Assembly (NCBI RefSeq): GCF_018130785.1
Contig: NZ_JAFCJT010000018.1
Coordinates: 62,001 to 126,000, forward strand
Source: Bradyrhizobium liaoningense
GTDB lineage: Bacteria > Pseudomonadota > Alphaproteobacteria > Rhizobiales > Xanthobacteraceae
Direction of reading: 5' to 3'
Length of the DNA stretch: 64,000 bases
Below the pieces are notes generated by a model that was not told where the DNA came from, ran no database searches, and saw only the letters and a program-made list of their open reading frames with translations. Each line of letters starts with the position of its first letter. The first letter of the stretch is position 1. Positions 51,002 to 60,656 of the stretch are shown here, piece after piece. Position numbers and translations under genes: made by a program.

Positions 51002-51358
51002 ATGCGATCTGGACGATTATGTGCAGCGACGCTGCTGGGATTAACAGTGCTGCTGGCGACACCGGCAACGGCGCGCGACGACGGGCGCTACGCCAACTCG
51101 CCGCTAAAACCCTGGTTCGAGAGCCTGCACAGCCAATACGGGCAATGCTGCTCGGATGCCGACGGCTACGTCATAGCTGACGTCGACTGGGAATCCGATA
51201 GCGGCCACTACCGCGTGCGCATCGACGACGAATGGGTCGTCGTCCCGGACGGCGCGGTGATCACCGAGCCGAACAAGATCGGTCGCACCATGGTATGGAA
51301 GCACTATGTCGACGGCCATCCGCGCGTGCGCTGCTTCATGCCTGGCAGCATGACGTGA
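51002..51358 (+). CDS. Small exported hypothetical protein
   Basis: A 118-residue secreted protein. A signal peptide (MRSGRLCAATLLGLTVLLATPATA) is followed by a well-conserved-looking core: LKPWFESLHSQYGQCCSDADGYVI, DVDWESDSGHYRVRIDDEWVVVPDGAVI and KHYVDGHPRVRCFMPG. The adjacent Cys pair and a third Cys may form a disulfide. The sequence is familiar from Bradyrhizobium genomes as an unassigned exported protein. The ATG at 51002 with GGGAGA nearby is preferred to the long in-frame upstream extension. No function is proposed. Confidence 0.75.
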   Translation: MRSGRLCAATLLGLTVLLATPATARDDGRYANSPLKPWFESLHSQYGQCCSDADGYVIADVDWESDSGHYRVRIDDEWVVVPDGAVITEPNKIGRTMVWKHYVDGHPRVRCFMPGSMT

Positions 51359-51366
51359 GCGCGCGT

Positions 51367-51405
51367 GTCATTCCGGGCGACGCTTGGCGTTGAACCCGGA
51401 ATGAC
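51367..51405. repeat. Palindromic repeat family G (GTCATTCCGGG type)
   Basis: The arms GTCATTCCGGG and CCCGGAATGAC are exact complements. It sits immediately after the exported-protein gene and could end its transcript. Confidence 0.6.
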
Positions 51406-51417
51406 GGCATGAGGCTC

Positions 51418-51700
51418 AGCGCGCCGCGCTTTCCGAATCCGCGCTGGCCAGCCGCTTGACGCGCGGCGACAGCACCGAAACTTGCGCGGGCGAGGCGGGC
51501 ATGCCGGCGACGATCATCGCGGGCGCAGTCGACTGCTCCTCGACCCCGGCGTCGCGCTAGCTCCGCACCGTCGGGCAGGCCCGCGCCGTCATCGTCAATC
51601 GAGATGTTGCCGCGACTGAGCGTGGCGACGATGTGCCGCGCGCCACGGGCGTGGATGAGCGTGCGTACGGTCGCTTCGTCGCGGCCCAACTTTGAACAGT
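51418..51700 (-). pseudogene. C-terminal remnant of an unidentified protein
   Basis: Two frames on the minus strand join into a plausible coding stretch: LGRDEATVRTLIHARGARHI and RGNISIDDDGAGLPDGAEL, then after a shift near 51560 SPAQVSVLSPRVKRLASADS with a stop. The residue pattern looks protein-like, but upstream coding is missing. The family is unknown, and chance cannot be excluded. Confidence 0.35.
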
Positions 51701-51745
51701 ACCGCTTCCGGTGCGTTATCCGCCGCAGCAAACAGGCGCAGCACG

Positions 51746-52170
51746 ATGGCTGTCGAGACGGAACTGAAACTCCGCGTACCCCTGCGCCATTTCAGAGCGC
51801 TGGCAAGCGGACGCATGGCTGACGGCAAGGTCGGTATACGCTCCGAAAGCGCGATCTGAGGTCGACCTACTTCGATACCGGTAAACGCAAGCTGAAACGG
51901 AACGGCTTCACGCTGCGCGTGCGTCAAGACGATGCGAAGCACCTGCAGACTGTCAAATCGGCCAATGGAGCGCAATTCGGGCGCGGCGAATGGGAGACGG
52001 AGATCAAGGACAGCACGCCGGACTTTGGCAAGATCGATGGCACTCCGCTGGAACCGTTTGCATCCAGGAAGTTGCGCCGCAAGCTCAGGCCGGTATTCGA
52101 GACCTCGGTGCACCGCATCACATTGCCGCTCCGGACCCGACGGAGTGAGATCGAGCTAGGCGACCACCGC
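51746..52170 (+). pseudogene. 5' part of a split CYTH-CHAD protein gene
   Basis: The ATG at 51746 starts a CYTH-domain N-terminus (MAVETELKLRVP, with the ExExK signature). The frame stops at 51857-51859, and the rest continues in another frame from about 51862: STYFDTGKRKLKRNGFTLRV, VKSANGAQFGRGEWETEIKD, and the FETSVHRITLPL strand. Family similarity ends near 52165 (SEIEL), where foreign DNA begins. The other half of the gene is at 59461. CYTH domains hydrolyse triphosphates, and CHAD domains bind polyphosphate. The lesion set means that no functional product is expected. Confidence 0.78.
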
Positions 52171-52209
52171 CCGGCTTTCGCTTTGAAAGTTCAGCAGAAA
52201 TCGGCGTAG

Positions 52210-52682
52210 CTGCGTGGCTGTTCGTACCACTGTTTGTGACCACCGACAAGCGCGGTTGCGTGACGGCTGTCGGGCATCCGCAGTCACATTCCCTGCGATT
52301 GAGCTTCGCTCTACCTCTTTGCTGGTTCGCTCCGCAGGAGAAGCATCTTGTGCGGCGCTCCTTTTTAGGAAGCACGACCTGAAACGCAGCCGAGAAACAG
52401 GGACGCATCTTTAAGAAGGGGACGGAGGCACTCTCTGATTATGAATGGCCGCAAACGTCCGCGGGCACATGGCGCGGCTTAGGGCCTTGCGATTGCCAAA
52501 GAGGCTGCGGATCAGGCCGCTGCACACACCGCAGCGAAGCCAATACCGAAGATGGCACCCACGAGCATCTCCAGAAGCGGAAAACCGCGCCTTTCTTGAC
52601 AAGGCTCGACGTGAGCGTCGGTCCGGAACTGGCCCGTTGACCCTTAAGAGCGCGGTGCAGAGGCCGGTCCATCACGACCAGA
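52210..52682. other. 473-base left end of the inserted DNA, no gene
   Basis: No supported coding region. It contains TTGTGACCACC at 52234-52244, which is repeated at 59394-59404 near the other end of the insertion. Short frames look like random or relic sequence. Confidence 0.5.
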
Positions 52683-53711
52683 TCATGATCTCGCTAGCGC
52701 TATTTTTGAGGCCCGCCACTTCAGCGCTGGTTGCTCGATGAGAATGGCCGACGAGATTGCTAGTCCAGTCGTTATCGTCAACGAAAGAGCGAGCGAGGGC
52801 CAGAAGAGCAAACCGTAGCTGGCAATCACCTGCTGTACCGGAAAGGCAAAAAGGTAAATTCCATAAGAAATGTCGAGCTGAGGGTGCAACCATACTGGCG
52901 GCTCAATTTTACCAACAAGGATTGTCGCGAGCGCAAAGGCTGGCAAAAGCGCCACGGCACTAGTTGAGATGGCTGCAAGAATAGCGAGCCCGAACAAGAC
53001 AATAATTGCTATCCTTAGCCCGCGATGGCGCTCGATAATGGCGAGAGCAGCACCAGAGATGAAGACGATGGCAAATTTCTGAAAATAGGCTGTCTCGACC
53101 GTCGTTGATGTGACGTGAAACCACACCAGGAAACCCAGGAAAGCGGCCAAAAGAGCTACTAGTAGAAATCGAGGTCGATATCTGACGGCGACCGCGATTA
53201 TCGCGAGGTAGATGTATAGCTTGATTTCACTTGGAAGTGTCCACAGTGAACCATTCATTGCGCTCGGGAATGGGTTCGTTTCAAAAACGCCGGGCAACGT
53301 GTAGCGGATACCGAATAGGATAGTCGAATTCCTGAAGAGAAAGTCAGGAACACGTTCCCAGAACTCCGATCCGGCTGCTGTAAACGAGGCACCCACGAGC
53401 ACGCAAAAAACAGCCAATCCGACGAGTGCTGGGTATATCCGACACGCTCGTCGAACTAGAAAACGCCAGCTTGATTGCCCTTTAAGAAGACTTTGGGCAT
53501 TTAAGTAACCACTGATGGCAAAGAAGATGTAGACACCGACGGCACTGGGGCTTGCGCCATAAACAAATGTCTCCGGCACGCCGAGCAAGGCGAACTGATG
53601 AGACCAGAGCACCATGAGCGCCGCTGCCAATCGCAAAAGATCAAACGAGCCTACTCGAACGCGCATCGTACGTACGATCAACGCATCATTCTCGAGTGCC
53701 TGACTTGTCAT
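52683..53711 (-). CDS. Acyltransferase-3 family membrane protein (OafA/NolL-like), short form
   Basis: A 342-residue polytopic protein of the acyltransferase-3 family. The N-terminal signature FDLLRLAAALMVLWSHQFAL (residues about 22-41) carries the catalytic-type His, followed by GVYIFFAISGYL, FLVRRACRIYPALVGLA and WTLPSEIKLYIYLA. Around ten hydrophobic helices follow, and no SGNH domain. These proteins O-acetylate surface sugars or Nod factors. The start is uncertain: 53711 follows GAGGGG directly, while 53666 and 53777 are in frame. Its A/T-richer composition matches the inserted segment. Confidence 0.82.
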   Translation of the reverse strand: MTSQALENDALIVRTMRVRVGSFDLLRLAAALMVLWSHQFALLGVPETFVYGASPSAVGVYIFFAISGYLNAQSLLKGQSSWRFLVRRACRIYPALVGLAVFCVLVGASFTAAGSEFWERVPDFLFRNSTILFGIRYTLPGVFETNPFPSAMNGSLWTLPSEIKLYIYLAIIAVAVRYRPRFLLVALLAAFLGFLVWFHVTSTTVETAYFQKFAIVFISGAALAIIERHRGLRIAIIVLFGLAILAAISTSAVALLPAFALATILVGKIEPPVWLHPQLDISYGIYLFAFPVQQVIASYGLLFWPSLALSLTITTGLAISSAILIEQPALKWRASKIALARS

Positions 53712-53885
53712 CCCCTCGAACCAATCCCTCACAGGAACGCAGCGTCCGGGCCGTCCTGATTGGCCATGATTAAGCATTGTTTAGCGGAGGGCGCAATTCT
53801 GCCGTGTCCCCCTCTGCACCCCGCGTGCGGCGGGTTGCGACCTAATCCGCTCTGAGAAGCGCAGCGGCACTACCACCCAGGCCGC

Positions 53886-54290
53886 GAGGAGCTTCGGACT
53901 GTGCTCGACTTACTCTGCACCGGAGACGTCCACATGGTTACACGCATCGACCGCCTCGCGCGCAGCACCGGAGACTTGCGGGACATCGTGCGCATAGTGA
54001 AATTGCGTGGTGCATCGCTGCGGGCCACTAACAATCAATCGACACCAGCACGGCGGCCGGCAAGTGCTTTCTGGATATGCTCGGTTGTGTTCGCAGGGTT
54101 CGAGACAAATCTTCGTAGAGAGCGACAGCTTGAGGGTATTGACCGAGGCCAAAGCACGCTGCCGTCTACCAAGGTCACAAAGCGTCCATCGACACCGCCA
54201 AAGTGAAGGCGCTCAAAGCCGAGGGTATGCAGCGCGTCTGATCGCCTCTTCCACCATCGCCTCATGCTCCGGCTCAATCCATTCTTTGGT
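53886..54290 (+). pseudogene. Serine resolvase/invertase relic
   Basis: Fragments of a Pin/resolvase-type catalytic domain are readable in shifting frames: DVHMVTRIDRLARSTGDLRDIV (the Arg-rich catalytic helix), CFLDMLG-like in a second frame, ETNLRRERQLEGI in the first, and HKASIDTAKVKALKAEGMQ before a stop at 54239-54241. Several frameshifts make it non-functional. The N-terminal catalytic Ser region is missing. Its 3' end overlaps the end of the convergent acyltransferase. Confidence 0.6.
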
Positions 54291-56262
54291 CGGCCTTAGT
54301 CCCAACGTGGAGGGCTGACCTAAAGGCAGCGTCGAATAGGCCGCTGTACTGGATCGCGTTGACGTTGGAAATGTGGGCTGTATCGCGGAAATTGGCCTGC
54401 CCGTTCCTGACGAGATAACATCGGTTTTGCTCGCACACCACCGACTGTGGATCAACCATAACTAGTCGCGGATTGTCCCTGTGTTTGTGGAGGTTTTGAA
54501 CGATTTCGGAGCGGAGGCTGCTCATCGTCAGATCAGGAGCGGCGTCCACGCTCCATTCACCGATGGCTCCGCCAGCGCGGACCTGTTTCTCAATCCATCG
54601 CTGTGGCAGGTCGAAACCAATATTGAGTAGCGGCATGATCAGCACAACGGTCTTGCCGGAGGAAAGCAGTCGGTCAGCTAGCGCGGAAGCCTCAAGAGCG
54701 TTTCCCCAATTACCCCCGACGACAACGATGCTTGGTTCAGTGTGGTTCAGCACGAAGTCCAGCGCGCTGCGGTTAAAATCCCGGCACGCCTGCTGATCTG
54801 TGGAGTTTCTGACAGGATCGTCAATGAAGGGCCTGCACGCGCTCTGGGTCGCGATCAATCCATGGATTCCGTTGGCAAGCGCAGCCGAAGAAATCGGCTC
54901 AAGGTACTGGTTAGCAAACGAATCTCCCCACAGCATTGCGGAAGGCTCCCCGCCGACCTCGGCACTACCGAAATTGCAATAAGTCTCGCCCGCCTTCTTG
55001 GTGGAGTTGGCGTTCCTGAAACACTCGTCACGCGGCGTGTTGGTCCTTCTCGCCAGTTCGGCTGGCAACAGGTAGTCCGGCAACCTATTTGGGAAACCAT
55101 TGTTCAGGAAAGCCAGCGCGATGAAGCCGAGTAACAACGCAAAGGTAGCGCTGAAGCTCGTCAGTAGTGTGCGCGGTGTCCAGAAATCCCGCCGCAATCT
55201 AACTGGTTGCTCCACGTAACGATGGGAGGCAATGCTGAGCGCGAGCGACGCCAACACCATCAGCATCTTGTGCGAACCGTCTACGCCATATCCGCGCGTA
55301 GACAGCCAACCCAGCGCGAATACCCAAATCGGCCAGTGCCAAAGGTAAATCGAGTAGGACCAGTCGCCTAAGCGCTGAATGGCAGACATTCCGAGCAAGC
55401 TCTTTTCCCCGGTCCACCGCCGCGCCCCGACTATCATTGCTGCGCCAAGGATCGGCACGATTGTAAGCAAGCCCGGCCATCGCGATTCGGGGAGGGGATA
55501 GGCGATACAGCCCACGACCAGCGCCCAGCCCACGGCGGCGCTTATCCCAGTTTCCAGCCACGGAATTTTGGTAACACCGCGGGATCGCCGCCTGATTTCT
55601 GCGATAGCGATCAATCCACCGGCCAGAGGTTCCCAAGCTCGGGCACGCAACGAGAAGAAGGAAGAGCCCATCGCGTCGCTTCGGGTCTCCCATACGCACC
55701 ACGCCAAGGAGAGGACGGCGACGACCTGAAGCGCAATCATCACTGTGCTGATTTTAGACTTCGAGCCGGAAGCGAAACGCCATATCAGCGATACGACCAA
55801 AGGCATCCAGATGTAGAACTGCCATTCCACCGAGAGAGACCAAGTATGCAAGAGAGGCTTGGTCTGGGCGGCCATAGCGAAATAGCCATTGTCGCTATCG
55901 AAAGCAAAATTCGACACGAATGTCAGCGCAGACAACGCCTGTAGTAGGTGCTTCAGGTATTCGCGCGGCAAGGTCACGAACCAGCCTGCGACGACCGATG
56001 AAGCAGCCATGACCGCAAGCGCAGGATAGATGCGGCGCATTCGCATAATGCAGAAGTCACGGACAGAAAAACGATCCAAAGTGAGGTCGGTCAGCACCTT
56101 TCCCGTCATCAGGTATCCGGTTATCACCAAGAAGACATCGACGCCGACAAATCCCCCAGCGAACCCTGATATCTGGAAGTGATAGCCAACGACAGCGATC
56201 ACTGAAAGCGCCCGAAGCGCGTTGATATCTACACGGAAGGCGTCGCCCCTTGCATTCTCCAT
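54274..56262 (-). CDS. Acyltransferase-3 with C-terminal SGNH domain (OafA-like)
   Basis: A 662-residue protein: acyltransferase-3 membrane domain (residues 1-360; FRVDINALRALSVIAVVGYHF, GVDVFLVITGYLM, FCIMRMRRIYPALAVMA, LLHTWSLSVEWQFYIW) joined to a periplasmic SGNH hydrolase-like domain (about 400-640) with AMLWGDSFANQYLEP carrying the nucleophile GDS and a late DTAHIS holding the Asp/His pair. This is the layout of OafA and similar O-antigen O-acetylases. The start at 56262 gives the classical N-terminus; the frame extends to 56439 without domain content. It is probably cargo of the inserted DNA, and would alter surface glycan acetylation. Confidence 0.87.
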   Translation of the reverse strand: MENARGDAFRVDINALRALSVIAVVGYHFQISGFAGGFVGVDVFLVITGYLMTGKVLTDLTLDRFSVRDFCIMRMRRIYPALAVMAASSVVAGWFVTLPREYLKHLLQALSALTFVSNFAFDSDNGYFAMAAQTKPLLHTWSLSVEWQFYIWMPLVVSLIWRFASGSKSKISTVMIALQVVAVLSLAWCVWETRSDAMGSSFFSLRARAWEPLAGGLIAIAEIRRRSRGVTKIPWLETGISAAVGWALVVGCIAYPLPESRWPGLLTIVPILGAAMIVGARRWTGEKSLLGMSAIQRLGDWSYSIYLWHWPIWVFALGWLSTRGYGVDGSHKMLMVLASLALSIASHRYVEQPVRLRRDFWTPRTLLTSFSATFALLLGFIALAFLNNGFPNRLPDYLLPAELARRTNTPRDECFRNANSTKKAGETYCNFGSAEVGGEPSAMLWGDSFANQYLEPISSAALANGIHGLIATQSACRPFIDDPVRNSTDQQACRDFNRSALDFVLNHTEPSIVVVGGNWGNALEASALADRLLSSGKTVVLIMPLLNIGFDLPQRWIEKQVRAGGAIGEWSVDAAPDLTMSSLRSEIVQNLHKHRDNPRLVMVDPQSVVCEQNRCYLVRNGQANFRDTAHISNVNAIQYSGLFDAAFRSALHVGTKADQRMD

Positions 56263-56605
56263 TCGAGGAGGCAGTGGGCCAAACCCAAACAACGAACGGC
56301 GAAAGCCAACTTGGACGGGCAACGAGGCACCGCGCCGCAACTGCGGCTCAGCACCGTATGGCGAATAAGACAATGTAAGGCCCCCCGGCCCTTTTCGAAT
56401 GCGCTGGTTAGCATAGACCGCAGCGTGAAACCTGGACAAGCAGGGCTTGAGCCGCGATGCAATCCGTAAGCATACGGACCTATCAGCAGGTCTCTAAGTT
56501 TCCAACGCCCACGGCCGGCGTGGGAAGAGCTATGCAAAACCGAATCGCAGTGATTCCGAAACGCGCGTTGTATATAACATAAATGCTCGATAAGGTTTTT
56601 TACAG
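56263..56605. other. 343-base divergent control region
   Basis: The acyltransferase frame stays open to 56439, but nothing recognisable is encoded. Around 56565-56590 an A/T-rich stretch (GTTGTATATAACATAAATG) looks like the promoter of the serine recombinase gene. Confidence 0.45.
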
Positions 56606-57298
56606 ATGCTTATAGAGGCCGCTGTGACGAGCGAACGCACCCTAATCACCTACATCCGTGTCTCGACTTCCCAACAGGGGCGCTCAGGGTTGGGCATAGA
56701 AGCGCAGCGGCAGACGCTCGCTCACTTCGCTCAGGCTGAGAGGTTCACGGTGGCGCGCGAGTTTGTGGAGGTGGAGACTGGCAAAGGAGCGGACGCACTG
56801 GACCGCCGACCTCAGCTAAAGGCCGCCCTCGCTGCCGCAAAGAAGCTCAGGTGCCACGTAGCTGTAGCTAAGCTCGACCGTCTGAGCCGCGACGTTCATT
56901 TCATCTCGGGCCTCATGGCCCACAAGGTGCCCTTCGTGGTCGCTGAGCTTGGCCCCGACGTTGACCCGTTCGTGCTGCACCTCTTCGCCGCACTGGCCGA
57001 AAAGGAACGCGCGCTGATCTCCACCCGCACCCGCCAAGCCCTCTCGGCTGCTAAGGCTCGTGGGGTCACCTTGGGCAACCCCAAGCTCCATATGGCCCGC
57101 AAGAGCGCCGTAGAGGCCGTGAAGGCCGAAGCTGACCGCTACGCGGCCAACGTCCTGCCAATCATCCGCGAGGCACAGAAGGCGGGTGCGAGCACGCTCA
57201 GGCAGGTGGCAGAAGCATTGAATGCGCGCGGTATCCCAACGGCGCGCGGCGGGCGCTGGTACGCGCAGTCAATCGCCAACATCCTGGAACGGGCTTGA
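56606..57298 (+). CDS. Serine recombinase (resolvase/invertase family)
   Basis: A 230-residue small serine recombinase. The catalytic Ser is in TYIRVSTSQQGRSGLGIEAQ (about residues 15-34), the Arg pair in KLDRLSRDVHFISGL near residue 93, and the long E-helix follows (LFAALAEKERALISTRTRQAL). The C-terminal part (VAEALNARGIPTARGGRWYAQSIANIL) is a helix-turn-helix of the Hin/resolvase-like Recombinase domain. It is intact and could act on the mobile segment. An in-frame ATG at 56606 has no clear ribosome site; start codons inside the first 10 residues are possible. Confidence 0.88.
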   Translation: MLIEAAVTSERTLITYIRVSTSQQGRSGLGIEAQRQTLAHFAQAERFTVAREFVEVETGKGADALDRRPQLKAALAAAKKLRCHVAVAKLDRLSRDVHFISGLMAHKVPFVVAELGPDVDPFVLHLFAALAEKERALISTRTRQALSAAKARGVTLGNPKLHMARKSAVEAVKAEADRYAANVLPIIREAQKAGASTLRQVAEALNARGIPTARGGRWYAQSIANILERA

Positions 57299-57383
57299 GA
57301 GTGGGCACAGCGGACTGAGCTGGCTTCCCGGGCGCTTCTAGGCCCGCAGCTAATGCAACGGCAGAAGGAACTCCGGTGGGCGC

Positions 57384-58001
57384 GTGGCTGACTATGATGT
57401 AGCGGTGATCTTCGGCCTCCCGTACCGGGATCGAGCGACATTCCCCAACAACGTCTTCTTTGCGCTCCAGGGGCCCCAAGGAGACGAGTGGTTAGACAAA
57501 CCGACATGGAAGGGGCAGGTGAACTTGCGCGAGCACATGGTTCGAAGGCAGCTATCGGCCTCGGTCATTCAGGCGATCAACCGTATCCGGTGCCGCCATG
57601 TCACCGATGATCGCGGTGGGTGCCCGCCTGCCGACGTGTTCATTGTGCTCCCTTCAGGCGACCAAGGTGATGACATTCTCGCTGCTATCCGACGCGAGAT
57701 GCCGGGGCTTCAGGTCGTTGATTGGCCCTTTGAGCCTGATGGTCCGAAGGTTCGCAGGGGAAGCGCGGGGGCGCCTCATGAGCGCTTGTTGACCTTCATG
57801 GACAATCGGGCTCCGGGACGAACCTCGATGACTGTGGTGGCCCGCGAACTGGGGCTCAAGCCGAACGCCAAGAAGGATTTGCAAAAGAACCTTCGTAACC
57901 AGGACCATCCGACAACGTTAGCTCTAAAGGCGATTGGCGTGGGCTACGCTGTGACTGGCAAAGGCCGGAGCGCAAGGAGCGAACTCGTGAAGGCAGCGTA
58001 A
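57384..58001 (+). CDS. Helicase-like C-terminal fragment
   Basis: A 205-residue frame. The segment SVIQAINRIRCRHV near residue 55 resembles helicase motif VI (Q-x-x-x-R-x-x-R), followed by DVFIVLPSGDQGDDILAAI and an Arg-rich tail. Motifs I-V, including Walker A and B, are absent, so this looks like the 3' end of a phage or plasmid helicase truncated upstream, starting at a GTG. It lies 85 bases after the serine recombinase and abuts the broken integrase. I am not certain of the family; another NTPase tail is possible. Confidence 0.5.
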   Translation: MADYDVAVIFGLPYRDRATFPNNVFFALQGPQGDEWLDKPTWKGQVNLREHMVRRQLSASVIQAINRIRCRHVTDDRGGCPPADVFIVLPSGDQGDDILAAIRREMPGLQVVDWPFEPDGPKVRRGSAGAPHERLLTFMDNRAPGRTSMTVVARELGLKPNAKKDLQKNLRNQDHPTTLALKAIGVGYAVTGKGRSARSELVKAA

Positions 58002-58020
58002 TAAGAAACAGGCCGCACAC

Positions 58021-59366
58021 AGGTTTCACTTCGGGATGCACGGGTACAACGCGCTCGGATGCGTCTGTCTTGACGCGCTTTCCCCGTGCCCGCTCGGTCA
58101 TGAAATAGAGTAAGGGCACTCGCGTTTCAGCGTCCACCCGCACATTAGCAGCGGTGAGGCTTCCCAGCTCAGCCTGCCGTGCGCCTGTGAAGAGAGCCAG
58201 CACCGGTAACCAGAACCCAGCGGCCCCATGTGACCCTAGTGGAAATTCGTGCTCGGTAAACACCGACGCATTGAACAGCGATTGAAGCTCCGCAATCTCA
58301 AATGACGTTCGCTCGGAGCGCTCCTCGGGAAGCCTGAGTTTGCTGAAGGGATCGGTCCACAGCGTGTCATCGGGCACAAGCCCGTTGTCGCTGGCCCAGA
58401 TGCAGATGGACTGCACAGCGCCAAGTTGCTTGTTGATCGTGGCGGCAGTGATCCTTGGGCTCTTCTGGGTGCTCGCGACCCCAAGCGGCCTGGGCAGGAA
58501 GCGTTGCGCGCAGCAAGTCGCCAGTTCGGTGGCGGGGCACGTCCTGTAGAGCTTTGCGATACTCCAGCGCGTGGCCCTTTTTGATCGCCGTTACGGGCAT
58601 GTTGCCGTGAAGCTGGATAAACATATCCACGCTGCGGCTGAACTCGTCCACCGTCCGCTTGGGCCTAGCTCGGTGCTTCTTCCAACCTTCCAGCGCCTCT
58701 TGCAGTGTCCCGCCTTCTCCATGGCCGTCTAAGGCTTTGGAAACAGGTTGGCGCGGAGTTTCAATAACCGCACCCACATAACGCAGCCCAATGTCATCAA
58801 GGGCATTAAGGAACGCCTTGGCGCTTTCGATGCACAGCTTGTGATAGGCCGGGCAGCTTTGGTCTAGTGTGATGTCAAAGCTGGCCAGAGCGTTTTGGGC
58901 GCGCTGTTCGGCGAAAGAAACATCACCGGCGGCAAACTGCTGCTGACAATCGCGTAAGATGTCCGCCAGCGCATCGGCGTTAACATTCTCGCCGTGTGGT
59001 CCGATTGTCTCTAGCCTGCCCGAAAACCTTAGCGCTTCATCTTCCTTCAGCGCCGTGGCGTACACCCACTCGGCCATACGCTTTATTTCGGTGTCGTTCA
59101 GGCTGGTGCGCTTGGCTATGGGCACAGTGGCTGCCGCAAGGTTTTGCCTTGGCCTTGGCTATGATGCGGTCAAACTCCGCTAGCACCGGCTTGGCCCGGA
59201 TGTTGGCCTCACGAAGGTCCTTGGTGCCGAGCGACTTCTTCAGGTGCTTCTGGACAACCTTCCCGTTGCCCAGCTCCAGCGCGACTGCTCCCTGAAGTCC
59301 CTCTGGCTTCTCTGGCACCGTCTTTCGGGCACAGTAGGTCCCGTGTCTGTCCTTGATAACACCCAT
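58021..59366 (-). pseudogene. Truncated, frameshifted tyrosine integrase
   Basis: The N-terminal arm-binding part (MGVIKDRHGTYCARKTVPEK) is followed by a first frameshift near 59130, a core-binding middle (SLNDTEIKRMAEWVYA onward), and a second near 58480. The catalytic domain is entered at FTGARQAELGSL, which holds the first catalytic Arg, and reaches ERVVPVHPE near 58030. There homology is cut off by the neighbouring helicase fragment, so the HxxR box and the catalytic Tyr are missing. It was probably the integrase of the inserted element, sited near its right end as expected. Confidence 0.75.
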
Positions 59367-59460
59367 CAAAACACGCACGATTAGCACCACCGCTTGTGAC
59401 CACCACGCGGCAGCTAAGCGCTTGTATCTGCGTTACTTCTTGATTCTCAATGAGAACTTG

Positions 59461-60553
59461 TGCGACTGGCGCGCCCGGAACGACGGCACTCCAGCCCGAT
59501 CCAGGAGCTCGAGCTGGAACTGAAGAGCGGCCGGCTGGTCGATTTGTTCCGAATTGCAAAGTCGATCGAACAGGAATCGCAGGCCGAGCTTGATCTGCGA
59601 TCGAAATCCGACCGGGGTTACGCCCTCGCACGGGGCGACGAGCATCCGGTGCTGTTCGCTGAAACTATCGTGTTGACGACCGGCCTGAAGGCGGGCGAGG
59701 CCTTCCGGATCATTGCTCGCGCTACCGCGCGCCATTTTTCAGGCAACGCCGACGCGGTCCGCAATGGCGATGCGGAAGGCATTCATCAGATGCGGGTGGG
59801 ATTGCGCCGGTTGCGTGCGGCGATCTCGTTGTTCTCGAAGGTCCTGTCAGGGACGGGAACGGAGAGGAAAAAGCAGGAATTGAAATGGCTGACAAACGAG
59901 CTTGCCTCCGCGCGCGAGCTCGACGTCTTCGTGAAAGAGAACATCGAGCCCGCAACGCGCGATGCCCTGCTGCGCAAGGGGGCGAGGCCATCAAGAAGCA
60001 GTTTGCGGCACGGCGGGACCGGGCCTTCGCGCGCGCAGCAGCGGCCATAAACTCGCAGCATTACCGCTCTCTGTTGATCGATACGCTGCGATGGATCGAG
60101 GCCGAGCAAACGATTGCGACTGAAGGCGCGAAGGCGCCGATCCGCAAATTCGCCGCGGGACTATTGCGCCGCCGCGTCAAGAAAGTGCGCAAGCAGGCGC
60201 GGTATCTCGATCGGATGCCTCCCCAGGAACGGCACAAGCTGCGCATCAGTGCCAAGAAGATCAGGTACGGGCTGGACTTCTTTGAAAGCCTCTTTCAATC
60301 TAGGCGCGAGCAGAAGCAGCTTGCTGGGCTGTCAAAGCATCTGAAAAAGATCCAGAACGCGCTTGGCTCGCTCAACGATTTCGTCGCGCATCGCGATATG
60401 GCGGTTGACGCTGCACTCAGGGCGCCGGCGTCAAGCCGGGAGGCGCGCGCACGCGCATTTGCCGAAGGCGTGATGCTCGGCCGGGAGGATCAGGCGGTCA
60501 AGCCGCTGGTGAAGGTCGCGGTCAGGGTAGCGCGCAGCCTGGAAGTGATTTGA
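59461..60553 (+). pseudogene. 3' part of the split CYTH-CHAD gene
   Basis: The frame resumes with the end of the CYTH domain (SSPIQELELELKSGRLVDLF, then a KSDRGYAL turn), followed by a CHAD domain: EGIHQMRVGLRRLRAAISLF, and ELDVFVKENIEPATRDALLRKG. A one-base loss near 59980 shifts the frame; the second half (RHKLRISAKKIRYGLDFFES, LGSLNDFVAHRD) is readable to the stop at 60553. The CHAD helices carry the His/Lys/Arg pattern known to bind polyphosphate. Together with 51746-52170 it reconstructs one CYTH-CHAD protein. Confidence 0.8.
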
Positions 60554-60656
60554 GAAAGCGCGCGGTCAACGTGCCGCTTCGTTCCGGGCCTGCGTGCTCC
60601 GCACACATTCACATTGCGCAATTGCGCAACGTGGAATGACGACGGTGAGACGCGAG

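Noticed and set aside
57856..58416. Separate intact integrase gene
   Set aside because: It is the C-terminal fragment of the frameshifted tyrosine integrase, cut before the HxxR box and catalytic Tyr.
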